Of a DNA stretch of 23,488 nt, positions 22,527 through 23,488 are shown in pieces. Source of the stretch: DATAYF01 sp036272735 (GTDB lineage: Bacteria > Chloroflexota > Ktedonobacteria > Ktedonobacterales > Ktedonobacteraceae); assembly GCA_036272735.1 (NCBI GenBank), contig DATAYF010000256.1, positions 1 to 23,488 of the forward strand, written 5' to 3'. Within the stretch, counting starts at the first letter, position 1; each line of letters starts with the position of its first letter. The translations under genes were made by a program, and so were the position numbers. The notes under the pieces are model-generated. The model worked only from the letters and a program-made list of their open reading frames with translations. It was not told the origin of the DNA and did no database searches.

Positions 22527-22943
22527 ATGGCACAAACACAAGAAAAGCAGCGTGGTCATCTTCGTAAAAATGCGATCAATGTGGTAGGTGCAGTTGCCCT
22601 ATCGATGGCATTTATGGGACCAGCGACCAGTGCCTTCTTCAACACAGCCCCGGTGGCAGGTGCAGCGGGCTATGCGTTACCGTTTGCTCTCATTCTTGCC
22701 TTGATTGTGGCGCTGCTCGTCGCGTCAGCGATTGGCGCGTTCGCGCAGAAGATCGCTACGGCAGGTTTTGCTTATACGTTCAACACGTATGGCTTTGGCA
22801 AGAAGGGTGGTTTTCTTTCTGGTTGGATCCTTATTTTCGCCTATGCGATGGTGGGCCCGATGCTTTTGTCTGGCATTGGAGCACTTACTCAGGCATTCGT
22901 ACAATCGGCGACTGGTGTTGATGTCCCCTGGTGGATATTCACC
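22527..22943 (+). pseudogene. APC-family amino-acid permease, interrupted after about 139 codons
   Basis: The frame begins MAQTQEKQRGHLRKNAINVV with AGAGGAAG upstream and shows the first helices of an amino acid-polyamine-organocation transporter: ALSMAFMGPATSAFFNTAP, then LILALIVALLVASAIGAFA, KIATAGFAYTFNTYGFG and FLSGWILIFAYAMVGPMLLS. Full proteins have about 450-500 residues and 12 helices; here family sequence ends at PWWIFT (about 22943) and is replaced by IS630-type sequence in another frame. Its promoter and operator remain intact. The distal part of the gene is not in the window. Confidence 0.8.
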
Positions 22944-22944
22944 A

Positions 22945-23185
22945 ATGGCCGTACGCACCTGGGCTCCGCGCGGGCGGACGCCGATTCTGCGCGTCAAACT
23001 GACGCGGGATCATCTCTCGGCTATCAGTGGCATCACGCTCGATGGGCGATTGTTCCTTCAGATCCGCAAGGCGAGCTATGATGCCACTGCAGTGGTAGGT
23101 TTCCTGCGAGTGCTCTTGCGCAAGATTTCTGGCCCGATTCTACTCATCTGGGACGGCTCGCCGATCCACCGGGCGAAGGAGATAA
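22945..23185 (+). pseudogene. IS630-family transposase, internal fragment
   Basis: The fragment reads AVRTWAPRGRTPILRVKLTR, then DHLSAISGITLDGRLFLQI and LLIWDGSPIHRAKEIK, the central part of an IS630 DDE transposase. It starts just after where the first catalytic Asp should be, keeps the second (WDGSP), and loses family similarity before the PxYxPxLNPxE region with the third. It has no start, no end and no visible TA target duplication. It marks the breakpoint in the permease gene. Confidence 0.75.
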
Positions 23186-23450
23186 AATCCTACCGTTTCT
23201 CAGAAAACTTGCCACGCGGCCAAGCGCTTTTAGCAAGGTGCCTCTCTCGCATAATGTGGCGCAACATTGAAAGGGACTCTTTTCCGTTCTGCACTTCTTT
23301 TCTTCGCCAGATTCAGCAGATCATTTGTCAAGATATTTGGGAAAAACGCCAGCATACGCCTAATGAAAAGGGTGTGATCTCACCGAAATCCTTGCCCTCT
23401 GCACGTTTTCTTTCGCAGAATGATAGCAGTCGCAACAAGGAAGAAACACT
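23186..23450. other. Stretch with no recognised gene
   Basis: The frame of the IS630 fragment stays open to 23457, but its translation (after about IKSYRF) resembles nothing I know and has no catalytic motif. No opposite-strand gene, repeat or hairpin stands out. It is probably scrambled IS-derived or intergenic DNA. Confidence 0.5.
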
Positions 23451-23488
23451 GTGGTGACAACTCCCCACGGCTAAAGCCGGGGGCTTCT
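23451..23488 (-). mobile_element. Terminal hairpin of an IS200/IS605-type element continuing beyond the window
   Basis: A stem CGGCT (23468-23472) with AGCCG (23475-23479), extended by CCCC (23463-23466) with GGGG (23480-23483) around a bulged A, follows GTGACAAC. Read on the minus strand, the order (CCCCGGCT, AGCCG, GGGG, then GTTGTCAC) resembles right ends of tnpB-carrying elements, where the hairpin also ends the guide RNA. A tnpB on the minus strand beyond the window edge is therefore expected, not seen. Confidence 0.5.

Noticed and set aside
1..23488. A previously undescribed defence or biosynthetic system
   Set aside because: All intact genes belong to well-known catabolic, transport or regulatory families, and the rest are IS or gene remnants. 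I found no unexplained conserved gene set.

Overview
The window looks like accessory chromosome of a soil heterotroph with a mid-to-high GC content. Gene content (a complete-looking myo-inositol operon, a protocatechuate operon, CUT1 sugar ABC transport, and LacI, ROK and IclR regulators) together with many broken insertion sequences fits a large-genome Chloroflexota of the Ktedonobacteria type. That assignment is inference from content and protein flavour, since no rRNA or other marker gene is present.

Layout. (1) 1-2790, minus strand: a CUT1 carbohydrate ABC transporter (solute-binding lipoprotein, MalF-like and MalG-like permeases, no ATPase in view) behind a clear promoter with a palindrome at the start site. 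(2) 2828-3547: the C-terminal part of an MFS exporter, a decayed gene. (3) 3618-10367: an IclR regulator divergent from a protocatechuate (beta-ketoadipate) operon pcaC-pcaH-pcaG-pcaB-pcaD-[pcaI/pcaJ remnants]-pcaF. The two CoA-transferase genes have collapsed into a short scar, so the encoded route lacks the step from beta-ketoadipate to beta-ketoadipyl-CoA. (4) 10406-12223: an IS graveyard. It holds an IS200/IS605-type tnpA/tnpB pair, a reverse-oriented ISNCY-type transposase remnant and a DinD-like scrap. All three transposase genes are frameshifted, two of them by short tandem duplications and one next to an A run. (5) 12249-20500, minus strand: an inositol operon in transcription order lacI-type regulator, iolB, iolC, iolD, iolE, iolG and a LacD-family aldolase. 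The aldolase probably fills the IolJ role. (6) 20672-21106: the effector domain of a DeoR-type regulator without its DNA-binding part. (7) 21117-22508: a ROK-family repressor divergent from an amino-acid permease gene, with overlapping promoters and a 25-bp operator-like palindrome. The permease is cut after about 139 codons by an IS630-type transposase fragment. (8) 23451-23488: a hairpin typical of an IS200/IS605 end, probably belonging to an element that continues beyond the window.

How it works together. The intact parts are two catabolic modules, each next to its own regulator and predicted operators. The inositol module would take myo-inositol to malonate semialdehyde plus dihydroxyacetone phosphate. 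The protocatechuate module would take protocatechuate to beta-ketoadipate, then needs a CoA-transferase encoded elsewhere before PcaF can act. I saw no defence system, CRISPR array, tRNA or rRNA. The most informative material is the pattern of gene decay and the well-preserved regulatory dyads.
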